From assembly GCF_914767665.1 (NCBI RefSeq), contig NC_059502.1, forward strand, positions 5,890,001-5,954,000: a stretch of 64,000 nt of DNA, given 5' to 3'. Positions within the stretch are counted from its first letter, which is position 1. The number at the start of each line of letters is the position of its first letter. Positions 22,076 through 33,598 of the stretch are shown here, one piece after another. Made by a program: the position numbers and the translations under genes. Under the pieces are notes generated by a model. That model did no database searches, was not told the DNA's origin, and saw only the letters and a list, made by a program, of their open reading frames with translations. Source of the stretch: Harmonia axyridis. Taxonomy: Eukaryota; Arthropoda; Insecta; Coleoptera; Coccinellidae.

Positions 22076-23243
22076 ACAGGCCAATTGAAAAGTACCCGGT
22101 CTGTCATAGTAAAACACGTTTTTTTGGGCAAAATTCGATTTTATTATTCAACATAGTTGCCTTCGAGGGCGCTACAGCGATTATAGCGATCTTACAACTT
22201 TTCGATACCATTTTTGTAGTACGATTTGTTTTTCGCTTCAAAATAGGCCTCGGTTTCGGCGATTACTTCTTCATTGGCGCTGAATTTCTTTCCAGCGAGC
22301 ATTCTTTTGTGGTCTGACAACAGGAAAAAGTCGCTGGAGGCCAGATCTGGCGAATACGGTGGATGCAGAAGCAATTCGAAGCCCAATTCATGCAATTTTG
22401 CCATTGTTTTCATTGATTTGTGACACGGCGCGTCTTGATGAAACAGCACTTTTTTCTTCAAATGGGGCCGTTTTTTGAAGATTTCATCCTTCAAACGATC
22501 CAATAACGCTATATAACAATCGCTGTTGATGGTCTGGCCCTTTTGGAGGTAATCGATGAATATTATACCTTGCGCATCCAAGAATACTGATGCCATAACC
22601 TTGCCAGCTGACTGTTGTGTTTTCCCCGCTTTGGATTCCGTTCATCGAGTGCAGTCCACTCAGCTGACTGTCGATTGGACTCCGGAGTGAAATGATGGAG
22701 CCATGTTTCATCCATTGTCACATATCGACGGAAAAATTCTGGTTTATTGCACTTAAACAGCTTCAAACATTGTTCAGAATCATCAACACGTTGTTGCTAT
22801 TGATCGATTGGGAGCTCGCACGGCACTTATTTTGCACACAGCTTTCTCATGAACAAATATTCGTGAATGATATGATGTACACGTTCAGATGATATCTTCA
22901 CAATGTCTGCTATATCGATCAACTTCACTTTACGGTCATTCAAAATTATTTTGTGAACTTTTTTAATTTTTTCGTCGGTGACAGCCTCTTTTGGGCGTCC
23001 ACTGCGTTCGCCGTCTTCGATGCTCGTTTCACCACGTTTAAACTTAGCAAACCAATCAATGATGGTTGATTTTCCTGGTGCAGAGTAGCTACACTCACAA
23101 CGAAATATCTCACAAACTAATGGTCGGGCTGCTGTCAAATTTTGACACGTATCGTTTGAAGGTTGGTATACTAACTAAAAATCATATGGATTTATAACTA
23201 GCACCGCCATCTGTGCATCAGACCAGGGACTTTTCAGCTGGCC
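22076..23243 (-). mobile_element. Mariner (DD34D) element with broken transposase
   Basis: About 1.17 kb with ends AGGCCAATTGAAAAGTAC and, on the complement, GGCCAGCTGAAAAGTCCC, close to known mariner termini, with TA at both borders. The minus strand encodes the HTH region with FKRGETSIEDGERSGRPKEA, then MDETWLHHF, FHQDAPCHKS and HPPYSPDLASSDFF. The three catalytic Asp residues are recognisable, but the usual Asn after the second Asp is deleted, giving a spacing of 33 and not 34. A stop follows residue block LCAK (about 22827), another lies near 22800, and a frameshift sits near 22617. Dead copy. Confidence 0.9.
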
Positions 23244-24439
23244 TAGTACTTGGCTTGAGCTTGACTTGATTTCAAGTAAAGCTCAAGTCAAGTAGTAGGT
23301 TTTCTATATCAAGTCAAGTTTAGTATTTTTTTTTAATTCCTCAATTAGATACAACAAGGCGACATTTAGCTTGAAGCTACTCTTACATGGAACCTCAATT
23401 CATTGATAAATGATCATTGATAAATGTATTCATTTATCAAGTACTTGAATCATATCAAGCTACTTGATTTTTAGTAGTTTTTTTGTGTAGTGTCACTTCA
23501 ATAAAAAAATGATGAAATAAGAAGGGACCTTGCAAAAAACACTTTATTTATTAAACTTATTGTATAAAAAACCGAAAATATCAACTTTTTTGTATTCGGA
23601 ACATAAATTAAATCATAAAAAATTAAAAAATGATAATAGATTAAAGTTTCTCAATATTGGGAAATCTTAATATTGAGAAACCTCCAGGGGGTAATTACTC
23701 CCAGTACCCCCCATTTCTACGCCCTTGCACATACTGTTAATTGAAACAGATTCTAAGTATTGAAAAAAACCCTTATCTATATGAAACTGAATATTTATGA
23801 GAACTTTGAACTTTAATAATCACTCCAAAGATCAACGCCACCAAAGCATGAATACATCAAGAATTCATTAGCATACGCTGCATAGATCAAAACGCAGCAG
23901 ATAGTTGAACTCGAGTTTTATGATATCCACATATCGATTTTCAGAATGTCCTCATCGACGATTTTATTATTATCAGAGAATTTTAATCTGTTCTTACTTT
24001 TGTTGTTTCCGAGTCTACCGAAGAAAAAGAAAATTTTATGATCACTTGTTGCGTTCATTCAAACTTAACAATCTGCACAACCTTAGTTTCGTGTCTGTCT
24101 GTGTGTTCACTGAATATTTCTCTCCTTATCTGAATGCCATAATTTTGGAATTATAGCTACGTTTACAATATCTTCGCCAAAGTTAAAATAACACAAAATA
24201 ATTAATACAATAACAACTTTTATGTTTCAATGAATCAGTATTGGAAAGTTTTAAAATCGCATGGCTTGTATTGAAGTAAATAAAAAACATTTTGATCATC
24301 TATGTAAAATGATGGTCACCTGCCTTCAGTTTTTTTTGTTAACTGAAGGATTACGATGCAAAATACGCCATAGCGTGACGTAAAAGCGGCCCCAATGTTG
24401 TGCGCGCCGATAAATTGATAAATTTCTTAAACACTTTCA
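23244..24439. other. Non-coding; CTTGA-rich repeats and a hAT-like end
   Basis: 23244-23480 is rich in CTTGACTTGA and CAAGTCAAG blocks. These also occur just left of the mariner element (about 22051-22073), so mariner probably landed inside this repeat. At 23640-23730 a block containing AATATTGAGAAACCTCCAGG is shared with the hAT remnant at 16876-16900 and ends in a hAT-like GGGCGTAGAAATGGGG (complement strand). Confidence 0.4.
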
Positions 24440-24629
24440 CTTACAGCAGCAACATTTTCGTTCAAGCGTGCATTTAGATGATTTATGGACCTTAGGACAG
24501 ATCCATTTTTACGCTCACAGCCTCAGATGGACGATTATGTCAACCATACTCTGCCCGTAATGCACGAATCATTATATTTATAGTATGTTTCACAATTTTC
24601 ACACGTTCAGCAGTTGATGAACGATCCAT
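24440..24629 (-). pseudogene. Second remnant of a mariner/Tc-like transposase N-terminus
   Basis: From ATG at 24629 the minus strand reads MDRSSTAERVKIVK, then IRALRAEYG, a stop, and HNRPSEAV. This is the ERxxIVxxY...RALRxxYGxHNRP pattern that opens DD41D-type transposases, with a deletion after IVK. Nothing further of the enzyme follows. A 27-bp hairpin (CCTTCAG...CTGAAGG) lies just beyond at about 24322-24350. Confidence 0.6.
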
Positions 24630-25479
24630 ATAATCAAATGGCTAACCGTCAAGTAAACATTTGACACTTCGGATGACAGTTCTGTTTGACATATGTCATT
24701 GAAACAAGGTTGTGAAATGCGGATCACGATATGGGTAAGTCAGTATATATATGTCCTTGCCCTTGAAATATACAGTAATAATAGTGATATAATAATTTAT
24801 GTATTTTAATTTCAAGACTAATTTCAAGTAGAACACAAATATCCACTATAATCGAGCAGTGTATTTTCCAAATATCATAATTCAAACCTTATATACCCAA
24901 TACCCCAAATTAGGCTAAAAATAGCATTGAAACAACGCCTCTTAGCTGGGTGTGTAAGTTTGAAATGTTCGGTGAAACCTTGAATTATGAAATGTTGCGT
25001 TTTCCAAACGATATTTTCGCGTGATTCATGTTGATATATTCGCTCCCCAATTGGCAATTTCGACGTTGTTCCAACTTTTTCTATTTATCATGGAGAATAT
25101 AAACTAAACAACCTACCCATATCGACATTGTTTCTCGACTCAGTTTCATATTTTATTCAGCATCGTCATATAATTCAAGGTAATGAAAAGCAGTATCGGG
25201 TTTTCAAGAATATTTTATTTGATGTTCAGATGTATTGATTTTCATTTATAGTTCACCTGATGAAAAGTACATGTTAATCGCTATGATTGTTTCAAAGGTT
25301 GTTTTATTTTACTCGCGGAAGGAATATCTCTGAAAATTTTCTTGGGTCTTGAAAAATCAACCTTCCACAATGTGTTATTTTCGTCTTGTCACACTTTTAT
25401 CTGTTTTAACTTCTAATTTACGCTTTTTTCGAAAAGAATTGTAATCCGACAAACCTTTTCCAATTGTAATGCAGAAAGT
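24630..25479. other. Non-coding
   Basis: AT-rich, no gene or repeat recognised. Confidence 0.4.
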
Positions 25480-26078
25480 CTAATATTGAATTAAGAAAAG
25501 CAAATTGAATTTCAGAAGATTGAAATTGTGATTCAGAATTAGAAATTGTTATTCAAAATAGGGAATTTGAAATTCAGTAAAAGAACTGTATTTCAGAAAC
25601 GGTAATTTGTATTTCAGAATAGCAATACCTATGTAGTTCAGATAAGGAAAATTGATTTCAAGGAAAATATAAATTGATATTGGGATTTGCTAATTTGGAA
25701 TTCAGAAATACGAAATTGTAATTCAGAATTGATTACATGTATTTCAGAATTAATGAAAATGAATAGCCATATCTATGTTTTACCTGTGTTTCATAGTGTA
25801 TCTCATTCGGTACTGTTCTGAATTACATATTACATTATCTGAAATTGAATTGTTGACCTCTGAAATACAATTTTCCTTTTCAGGAATTCAATTCACTATT
25901 CTGAATAAGAACTTCGTTTATCTGAATTACAACTTCTTAATGTGATGAAATCCAATTTCGTTTTTCTGAAATTGAATTAACTATTCTGAAATGTTTTTTT
26001 TTCTGAATTATACTTACCTATTCTGAAGTACCTACATGTTACCATTTCTAAAATAGAACTTTGATTATCTGAACTACA
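25480..26078. repeat. Inverted array of degenerate TTCAGAA repeats
   Basis: The left half (about 25480-25765) holds many short, irregularly spaced copies of ATTTCAGAA/ATTCAGAAT. The right half (about 25800-26075) holds the complementary TTCTGAAAT/CTGAATTA copies, so the whole forms a loose foldback centred near 25785. Spacing between motifs is roughly 20-35 bp and irregular. It directly abuts MITE-A copy 3. Resembles the arms of foldback-type elements, but the ends were not determined. Confidence 0.65.
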
Positions 26079-26540
26079 ATACGCTCTATTAGTGATGACG
26101 TCACACACCGCAATTTTAGTTCCCCTGTCAGTGTTCGGAATCCAAACAAACAAATTGTCATTCAAATTAGTACGTTGTCGTTGAAGAAATTGACTTATTT
26201 TAATAAATAAGGTTATTGAAGGAACGATTTTACTATTAATTGATAGACAGAAAGCACGAGATTATTGCCAGTAAGTTCGAACTTGAAGTTCAACTAATAA
26301 TCACGGCTTTTCACAAAATCTGGGGAATGATACAGGATTCAAACTTACTGGTATTAACCTCGTTCCTTCTGTCTAGCAATTAATACTGAAATCGTTCCTC
26401 AAATACTCTTATTTATGAAAATAAGCCAATTTCTTCAACGACACCGTACTAATTTGAATGATAATTTATTTGTTTGGATTCCGAACACTGACAGGAGAAC
26501 CAAAAATGGCGGTGTGTGACGTCACGCTAATAGAGCGTAT
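26079..26540. repeat. MITE-A copy 3 (most complete)
   Basis: Complete 462-bp copy: left end ATACGCTCTATTAGTGATGA, right end CTAATAGAGCGTAT. The outer inverted repeats of about 160 bp and inner inverted repeats of about 35 bp (CTCGTTCCTTCTGTCTA and its complement) are both intact. TGACGTCA-type sites lie about 20 bp from each end. This copy serves as the reference for the family. Confidence 0.9.
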
Positions 26541-27049
26541 TGGAAAAAGTGTAGTAGTTCTATGAGGCTATTTATAAAACAAATAGGATACTTATGCCAA
26601 ATTTTACTGAAATCGTATTAGAATTGTATCTGGTTTCCCAAATTCGTTGTCTAGTGAAGGGATCCCTGATCCCTTTGAGCTAAAAAAATGGATTTGGTCT
26701 CAAACAAAATCTCATAAATTGAACTGTTTTCGAGCTATAGAAGAAATTTGGAAAACATGAAACAAAAACATTCTATAGGTACTTTTTTCGGTAGAATCCA
26801 TTCGTGTTACCATTTGTTTCTTATTGCTATTTGTTTTGAAGTTATAGTACAAACTTGTGTTCTCTCAATGTAAACCTTAAGAATTTATATAACAAATAAA
26901 ATTGCTTTTATCTTCTTTTCGAAAATATATAACAATATGATATATAAATTCCTTATCAAACGATAAAAACCATCAAAAGTTTCAGTTCCACACGTCGAAT
27001 CAAGTGTCTATCTATGAAAATCTGTAACTTCAGGTAATTTAAATATCCG
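26541..27049. other. Non-coding
   Basis: No gene or repeat recognised. Confidence 0.4.
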
Positions 27050-27050
27050 G

Positions 27051-27180
27051 TGGCCACCAAGGTCTCCGGATTCAACCCCGTTAGATTTTTTCCTTCAGTC
27101 ACATTTAAAGAACAACATTTATCAATTCGAAAATATTGAAATGCTAAAAAAAATCTAACGATGTTAAATCCGGAGACCGC
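27051..27180 (+). pseudogene. Tc/mariner-like transposase fragment
   Basis: The plus strand reads WPPRSPDSTPLDFFLQS, then HLKNNIYQFENIEMLKKI, then a stop. This is the third-catalytic-Asp region of a DD41D/Tc3-like transposase (consensus WPPRSPDLTPLDFFLWG). An inverted near-copy of its first 20 bases occurs at about 27159-27183, so the fragment sits in a small hairpin. Nothing else of the element is visible. Confidence 0.6.
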
Positions 27181-27183
27181 CAC

Positions 27184-27480
27184 TGCTGTTTTTATTGAAA
27201 ACTGTGTATAACTTCATTTGAGGACATTTCCCAAGATGCCATTCCGGCCCTGCGTCCAGCCCTATGTGCCCCAAATCCCGAATCGGGTCAATGGCAACTG
27301 AATGCACCAAAACGGTGAGTGAGAGAGACGGCAACATTGGTGGCACGGCTCTCACCGGACCAAGGTCATGTGCGAAGTTTGCTGGAATCGGGACGCCCAG
27401 GCCTGGATGCGACACCACGCTGTCTTCCCCGTCTGCACGCTCCTATCCTCTCAATGAATCTGCCCCAATTCGATGTAGGA
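27184..27480. other. GC-rich island of unknown origin
   Basis: GC-rich relative to its surroundings and open in several frames on both strands, with a donor-like CGGTGAGTG at about 27312. No protein family was recognised in any frame. It could be an exon, an old retroposed segment or part of an unrecognised element. Confidence 0.3.
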
Positions 27481-27882
27481 AAAGTTTATCATACTATCCG
27501 CAGTAATAAATTTTCGATGGCTGGAACATCCTCTATGGTACCGATTCAGATGAATATTGATGGTTTATCGATAGAGGTCACGAAAATTCTATGATCACTG
27601 ATTATTTTAATATCGCGTCGTACCGGTGAGAAAGAACTGCAAATTTTACACTGTGGTTTATTGTTTCTTCTATGGAAGCGAAATATATTAACTGACAAAG
27701 AAACTTCAACACCCAGAAGGAGCTGTTTAAATTTTAAATGGGTTTTTGGTAAAACATAGGTAGTATGTATAGCGAGGAGTAAATGATTGAAATTTGGAGG
27801 AAAAAACGAATTTTTTTAAATAACACGTCTCGGCATTGATGCAATAAGATGGTATATACGCTATATGCAATAAGATGGTATG

Positions 27883-28299
27883 TACGCTCAATTAGTGTGA
27901 CGTCACACACCGCCATTTTTGGTTCTCCTGTCAGTGTTCGGAATCCAAACAAATAAATTGTCATTCAAATTAGTACGGTGTCGGTGAAGGAATTGGCTTA
28001 TTTTCATAAATAAGAGTATTTGAGGAACGATTTCAGTATTAATTGATAGACAGAAGAAACGAGGTTAATACTAGTAAGTTCGAATCCTGTATCATTCCCC
28101 AGATTTTGTAAAAAGCCGTGTTTTTTAGTTGAACTTCAAGTTCGAACTTACTGGTATTAACCTCGTACCTTCTGTCTATCAATTAATAGTAAAATCGTTC
28201 TTTAAATAATCTTATTTATCACAATGAGCCAATTTCTTCAACGACACTGACAGGAGAACTAAAATGGCGGTGTGTGACGTCATCACTAATAGAGCGTAT
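27883..28299. repeat. MITE-A copy 4, inserted at the end of a Tc1
   Basis: About 417 bp. Starts TACGCTCAATTAGTGTGACG and ends CACTAATAGAGCGTAT. Relative to copy 3 it lacks about 40 bp of the right arm (TACTAATTTGAATG...). To its left a 24-bp segment ATGCAATAAGATGGTAT is doubled (27846 and 27868). To its right the Tc1 transposase frame begins within a few bases, so the MITE truncates or was inserted into the Tc1 copy. Confidence 0.85.
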
Positions 28300-29228
28300 T
28301 TCTTCCTGAGAGATACAATCCCAAGCTACTAGCTGTACTTCATGTTTCAGAGCCGCCAAAGTCCGTGGGAGCTGAGGTAAATTTCCGAACCTTCTACCCA
28401 TGATGTTCCAAACATGCTCTATGGGAGAAAGATCGGGGGATCTGGGCGGCCATGGCAAAAGATTCACATGGGTCGCTTCGAAAGAGTTTAAACTAACTCT
28501 GGAAAGATGAGGTCGGGTATTATTTTGCTGAAATATTGGATTTTCGAGCCGGTTAAGGTAAGGGAAATCATATGGCTCCACTTTTCAACGCAGCTCTGGC
28601 ATGTTACCTCGAATCAAGACTAAAGGTGACCTACTTGCATGTGCAATAGCACCCCATACCATAACGCCTACTGTCCGGTGTACATGACGCTCAACATCGA
28701 ACTGAGGTTCACGCCTTTCTCCCCAACGTCGTCAACCCTTCTTCGGCCATCATGTGCACCCAAGGAGAATCGAGATTCATCAGAAAAGACGACCTGATGC
28801 CATTCCACATTCTAATGTAGACGTTCTCTGCACCACTGTAATCGTTGCCGGCGATGCTCAACCATCAGAGGTAACACAAGATGGGGTCGATAATGCTGCT
28901 ATCCAAAAGACCTTATCTGGCGGTAAACCGTTCGGACAGTTACAGGTGGCCTTGTTCTCTAACCACTCATCAGCCAAAGATCGAATTGTCGCAAATAATG
29001 GGTCTTTTTTAACTTCATTTCTGCCCCTTCGACGTCCGGTGCCTACTGATCTTAGATTTTGGTCATTATCAAACCACGTTTGACAACATCTCATAACAGT
29101 AGTTGGATTTCTGTTCGTACGGTTAACAATTTATGAAAATGCCTTCCGTAGACCAATAATTCGACCTCTTTCGAATTCACTTAGCTGGCGATAAATTCCG
29201 CGTACCTACCTACACGTGCTCTAGGCAT
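28300..29228 (-). mobile_element. Tc1-like (DD34E) transposase, broken
   Basis: The minus strand starts MPRARVGRY at 29228 and continues in shifted frames as LSEFERGRIIGL, NRNPTTVMRCCQTW, SVGTGRRRG, DESRFSLGAHDGRRR, VMVWGAIAH, FQQNNTRPHLSRVSL and LPWPPRSPDLSPIEHVWN. Thirty-four residues separate the second acidic position from the Glu of PIEHVW, as in Tc1 DD34E, but the second catalytic residue is Asn (QQNN) where Asp is expected. Several frameshifts and stops. The C-terminus ends at the MITE-A border. No terminal inverted repeat was identified on the right. Confidence 0.85.
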
Positions 29229-30747
29229 TTTAACGACAACTAAAAATCCAAGCAATTCATGTTTTCAGTTTCATGTTTGGGCTGTCGAGTTTTCGAGAAA
29301 TGTTTTTTTTTATTTTAATTCCTTGTTTTTCGCTATAAAAATTCATGTATCGTATTTTTGAGTTGGAAGGATCAATATGCATGTTGAAAAATGAAAAAAG
29401 ACTTTCTTCTGCATAACTTTCATATGAATTCGGTACTGTACGCCCCCCTCCCTTTGAAGAAATCCTGTATCCTCGCCCCTGTATATATATCTAGGCATAG
29501 AATCGAATTTAACATCGATGTAGTTCATATTTGGCACGATTAAATGTGAATTTCTTAATTGCAGAAAAACTTATATACATTATCTTATGATGAATTGTTT
29601 GATAGCTTGCAGTCATGAAATTATTATAAAAATAGCAAAGTTTCTGAACACGTGATAATTTCACCCTTGACCTTTAGTGTCGATAGATGTGCCCTATCGT
29701 TCCTTGAATCCTGAAGAAATGTTGGGATATTGTACGAGGTTTGTCCAGAATGTAAAGATGAAAACGACTATGAATCTTCTGTAAATTTTTCTCAGTATAT
29801 CCAGAAATGAGTAAAGTGATTTTAATGAAACAATTTAACAATTTCTAAACTTCGTTGAGGCGTGTATTTCTTCCATGATTGAATAACATAACCTAGTAAA
29901 CACAAAAATGACATAAGAAATGTCAAAAAATAATACATTGTTGCCATTATAACCATTTTGGGTGATACAAACAATAAATTCATTATTATTATTTTAATTA
30001 TTATTATTATTATTATGCCCACAAGAAAACCCTTTAGATGTGTAATAATACGATTGTCTATTATTGAAAAAAAATGTGCATTATTCTCAATACAAATATC
30101 CATCCCCAGTAAAGTTAATTGAATGCACATTATAATTCATTTAGCTTTTGAAATGCAATATTATTTTATATTCCGTGGAGATTCAACCCTTCATTCTAAC
30201 CATGTCTTGTATAAAACTCGATCGCATTCATAAGTAATATTTATCTAGCTTTCTCTGGATGTGGAGGAGGGGAACCATACATTAGAGTCACGAAGTATTA
30301 CGTGCCGTAGCCATTTTGTACCAGCTTTTTGAAGGTTGGGAAAACCATTACCTTCCTCCGACCCTGAACTTCGATATTATTACATACCCGTTCTTTCGTT
30401 TCGAACATTTTCAAGAAATTCGCGAATTCAAATATCCATTGTCAGTGTGTCGCCCTCTTTATTTGAAAATTAAAACTCAAGAGATCCAAGAACTGTGGTC
30501 TGGCCAGCAAGTAAGATGCCTAGAAATCTCTATACATCTTAGCAAGCTTTAAAATAATCTAATAGGTGTCGACCCAAGCAATAGTTAAAGGATTTATTAC
30601 TCATTTAAAATTAATTTAAATTGAAATTAATCTCTATCAAGTGCAGAGACTGCAGAGTGTCAATCAAATGATTGTGGTTAAAAGAGAAACAACTAAATAC
30701 CAATAATTTTTATTATTTCGAATCAAAGAAAATATGAGTTACTATAA
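29229..30747. other. Non-coding, AT-rich
   Basis: No gene or repeat copy is recognised. An ATT microsatellite lies at about 29985-30015. An AATAAA signal on the minus strand at 30709-30714 probably serves the dehydrogenase gene that ends at 30748. Confidence 0.45.
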
Positions 30748-31847
30748 TTATGGTTGCATTCTAATGGCACCATCTAATCTTATGACTTCTCCATTCAACA
30801 TTGGATTTCTAATGATACTTTCCACCAACTGAGCATATTCTTCAGGATATCCCAGTCTTGAAGGGAAAGGAACAGATTTTTCTAAAGATGCAATAACTTT
30901 TTCTGGCAACTGGTCCAATAATGGTGTTCTAAACAGTCCTATAAAAAAATTGCATTTAATATAAAAATATTACATAAAATATATTATATTCTAACCTGGG
31001 GCTATCGTAACTACCCTAATGCCTTGGGTAGCTAAATCTCTAGCTAAGGGTAAAGTCATTCCAACGACACCTCCTTTAGATGCAGAATATGCCACTTGGC
31101 CCATTTGTCCATCGAATGCTGCAACGCTAGCTGTGTTTACAACAACACCTCGTTCGCCGCTTTCGTTTGCTTCATTTTGACCTATTAGTCCTACTGCCAA
31201 TCGGATAACATTGAATGTTCCTAAAGTGTTTATCTGGAAAATTGTTATACAATCTACTTATTGAAGATAAATTAATTTAATTTGAATAATATTTTCAATA
31301 AGTTGGCGCAATACCAAATATAATGAAACTTACAGTAAGTACTTTAGTAAAATCTTCTAAACTATGTGGCTGATTCTTTTTGAAATTATATGTCTTATTA
31401 GCAGATCCTATTCCAGCACAATTTACAAGGTAATTTAGCTTTCCAAATTTATCTTTGGTCAATTTCAATGCTTCATTCACATCTTTTTCGGAAGTAATCT
31501 GCGACAAAATTCCACTTTTAATATAATGATCTTGCAACAATAGTCTTTTTAACTCACATCAACAGGTGCGAAAACAGCTCTATCATCTCCTAAACCTTTG
31601 GATAATTCATTGCCTTTGGAAGATGGTAGATCGCATATAACAACTTTGCTTCCCTGTTGAACTAACCTTTCAACTGTGGCTTTTCCTAAACCAGAAGCTC
31701 CACCCGTAACCAAAGACACTGCACCCTGTGAATGCAATCATATCAATTATAAAAAGGGTTATTGATAAGAAATATAACATCAGAAATATGTATGTTTACT
31801 CCTATTAATAATTTTATGGAAATAAATAAACTGAGTACCTTTAACAT
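30748..31847 (-). CDS. scu: 3-hydroxyacyl-CoA dehydrogenase type-2 (HSD17B10/scully), intact copy
   Basis: Mitochondrial short-chain dehydrogenase that oxidises 3-hydroxyacyl-CoAs and steroids with NAD and, in animals, is also a subunit of mitochondrial RNase P. Five coding exons: 31847-31839, 31725-31558, 31498-31334, 31233-30996 and 30938-30748, all with GT-AG borders, giving 256 residues (fly and human proteins are 255-261). Visible motifs are the Rossmann TGGASGLG, NCAG, the catalytic Ser in NTASVAAF, YSASK with catalytic Tyr and Lys, and APG. The first exon codes only Met-Leu-Lys. It lies tandem to, and downstream of, a near-identical gene (32544-33598) that has decayed, so this is the functional copy. 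Confidence 0.93.
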
Positions 31848-32543
31848 TTTTATGAGAAAACCAATCGTCGCGGAAAATAAACTAGAAATTTGAAAGTAAA
31901 TATGTTTTCTAACCTAACATTATAACGAAACTTCCATAATTTGAATATATTCAAATATATTTCTACTACATATATGTAGTAAAAATATAAGAACTTTGTA
32001 CCCATGATAATAGAGATAAATAATTTATGATAAATATTCATTAACCATGAAGGAAAGTATCAAGAAAAAATAATTTTGATTTCAGGATTATTTCAATAAT
32101 AACATAGAATACTTCTATAAATTTTGAAAGTTGCAATTTCTACCACTAGATGCTTCTACTCTCCACAAAAATTGGCATAATTTAATTTCTTTCTGAATTA
32201 AGAACATTTAAAATGATTATCAGTGATGATGAACCCTTGAAATCCTTATATCTGTCTACCAAAATGTTTTTCAGAAACTGTAAGAGCTTCATATTAGTTG
32301 CATGGATAATCCTAGCTCGAGAATTTCCTAAGTTATTGACTAAAAAATCGAATTATAAATTTTTTAATAAGAAGTCTTAATCCAAATGGTTACAATAAAA
32401 TTTATAGTATTAATATTATTCATGTGAAAAAATTCACTTCATGTGAAATTCTCGGTAATTTCCTCAACAGATTTCAGATTTAACTTTCAGTTAATTAAAA
32501 CACAAAAAGAAAATTCAATTATCTATTCAACCTAAAGATACAC
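31848..32543. other. Intergenic between tandem dehydrogenases
   Basis: About 700 bp of AT-rich sequence holding the 5' flank of the intact copy and the 3' flank of the decayed copy. No repeat or extra exon seen. The open frame at 31850-32041 reads through the first exon and its flank. Confidence 0.5.
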
Positions 32544-33598
32544 TCAGAAATGCAACCTCAAAGCACCATCTAGTCTTATAGTCTCCCCATTCAACATTGG
32601 ATTATCAATGATATTTTCAGCTAGCATAGCAAATTCGTCAGGATTTCCTAACCTTGGAGGAAAAGGTACGGATTTTTCTAGAAAAGCTACTACTTTCTCA
32701 GGTAAAGCAGATAATATTGGAGTTCGGAAAAGACCTGAAATAAACAAAATGAGGATGTTTTCCAAATAATCCCATTTATTTACCTGGTGCTATTGTTACA
32801 ACTCTGATTTTTTGAGAGGCTAGGTCTCTAGATAATGGCAGAGTCATTCCGACAATTGCCCCATTAGAAGCTGCATATGCTACTTGTCCAATTTCTCCAT
32901 CATATGCTGCTGTACTGGCAGTATTTAATATAACTCCTCTTTCCCCATTTTTATTTGGTTTATTTTTACCTATAAGACCTACAGCTAATCTGATGACATT
33001 GAAAGTACCTATCGTATTCACCTTAAAACAGATCATTATTTTATCATTAACTCATATAATTCTTCACTCACTTCAAGAACTTTAAGAAAATCAGCTATAT
33101 CATGTGAAAGACCTTTGTTAAAATTATAGGTTTTAAAAGCTACTCCAATTCCAGCACAATTAACTACATTGTGTAATTTTCCAAATGTTTTTTGGGTTAC
33201 CTCCAATGCATTTTTTACATCTTGCTCAGAGACTACCTGAATAAAAACTCATCTCAGCATTATTTTTTTCTTAACTGCATTCGCTTACATTCACAGGAAC
33301 AAACACACATTTGTCTTCACCTAATGATTTTGATAATTCATATCCCTTAGACGATGAGAGATCGCAGATAACAACTTTGGAGCCTTGCTGAATAAATCTT
33401 TCCACTGTAGCCTTACCAAGACCTGAAGCACCACCTGTTACTAAGGAAACTGCTCCCTACAAAACACAAAATTGGGTAATTGCAATATTTACAGAATAAA
33501 ACTAAAATAAGATAATTGAGAAACAATATAAGAATATTGATATACTGAAAAATTGTTACTACTCTCTAGTATTTATATTATAAGCAAACCTTCAGCAT
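32544..33598 (-). pseudogene. Second HSD17B10-like gene, frameshifted and missing the catalytic lysine
   Basis: Same five-exon plan as its neighbour: 33598-33590, 33456-33289, 33236-33072/33073, 33021-32784 and 32734-32544, with intron positions identical and four of five exon lengths equal. Exon 3 is 164 nt in place of 165: in the codons for TYNF only three T follow AA where four are needed (about 33119-33123), and a TAG follows within about ten codons. Separately the catalytic motif reads YAASN, with AAT in place of a Lys codon (about 32868). All splice sites and the last two exons remain open. Either a recent pseudogene, or, if the single-base loss is an assembly error, an enzyme without its catalytic lysine. 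Confidence 0.8.

Noticed and set aside
25480..26078. CRISPR-like or regular satellite array
   Set aside because: Motif spacing is irregular, motifs are only about 7-9 bp and degenerate, and orientation reverses midway.
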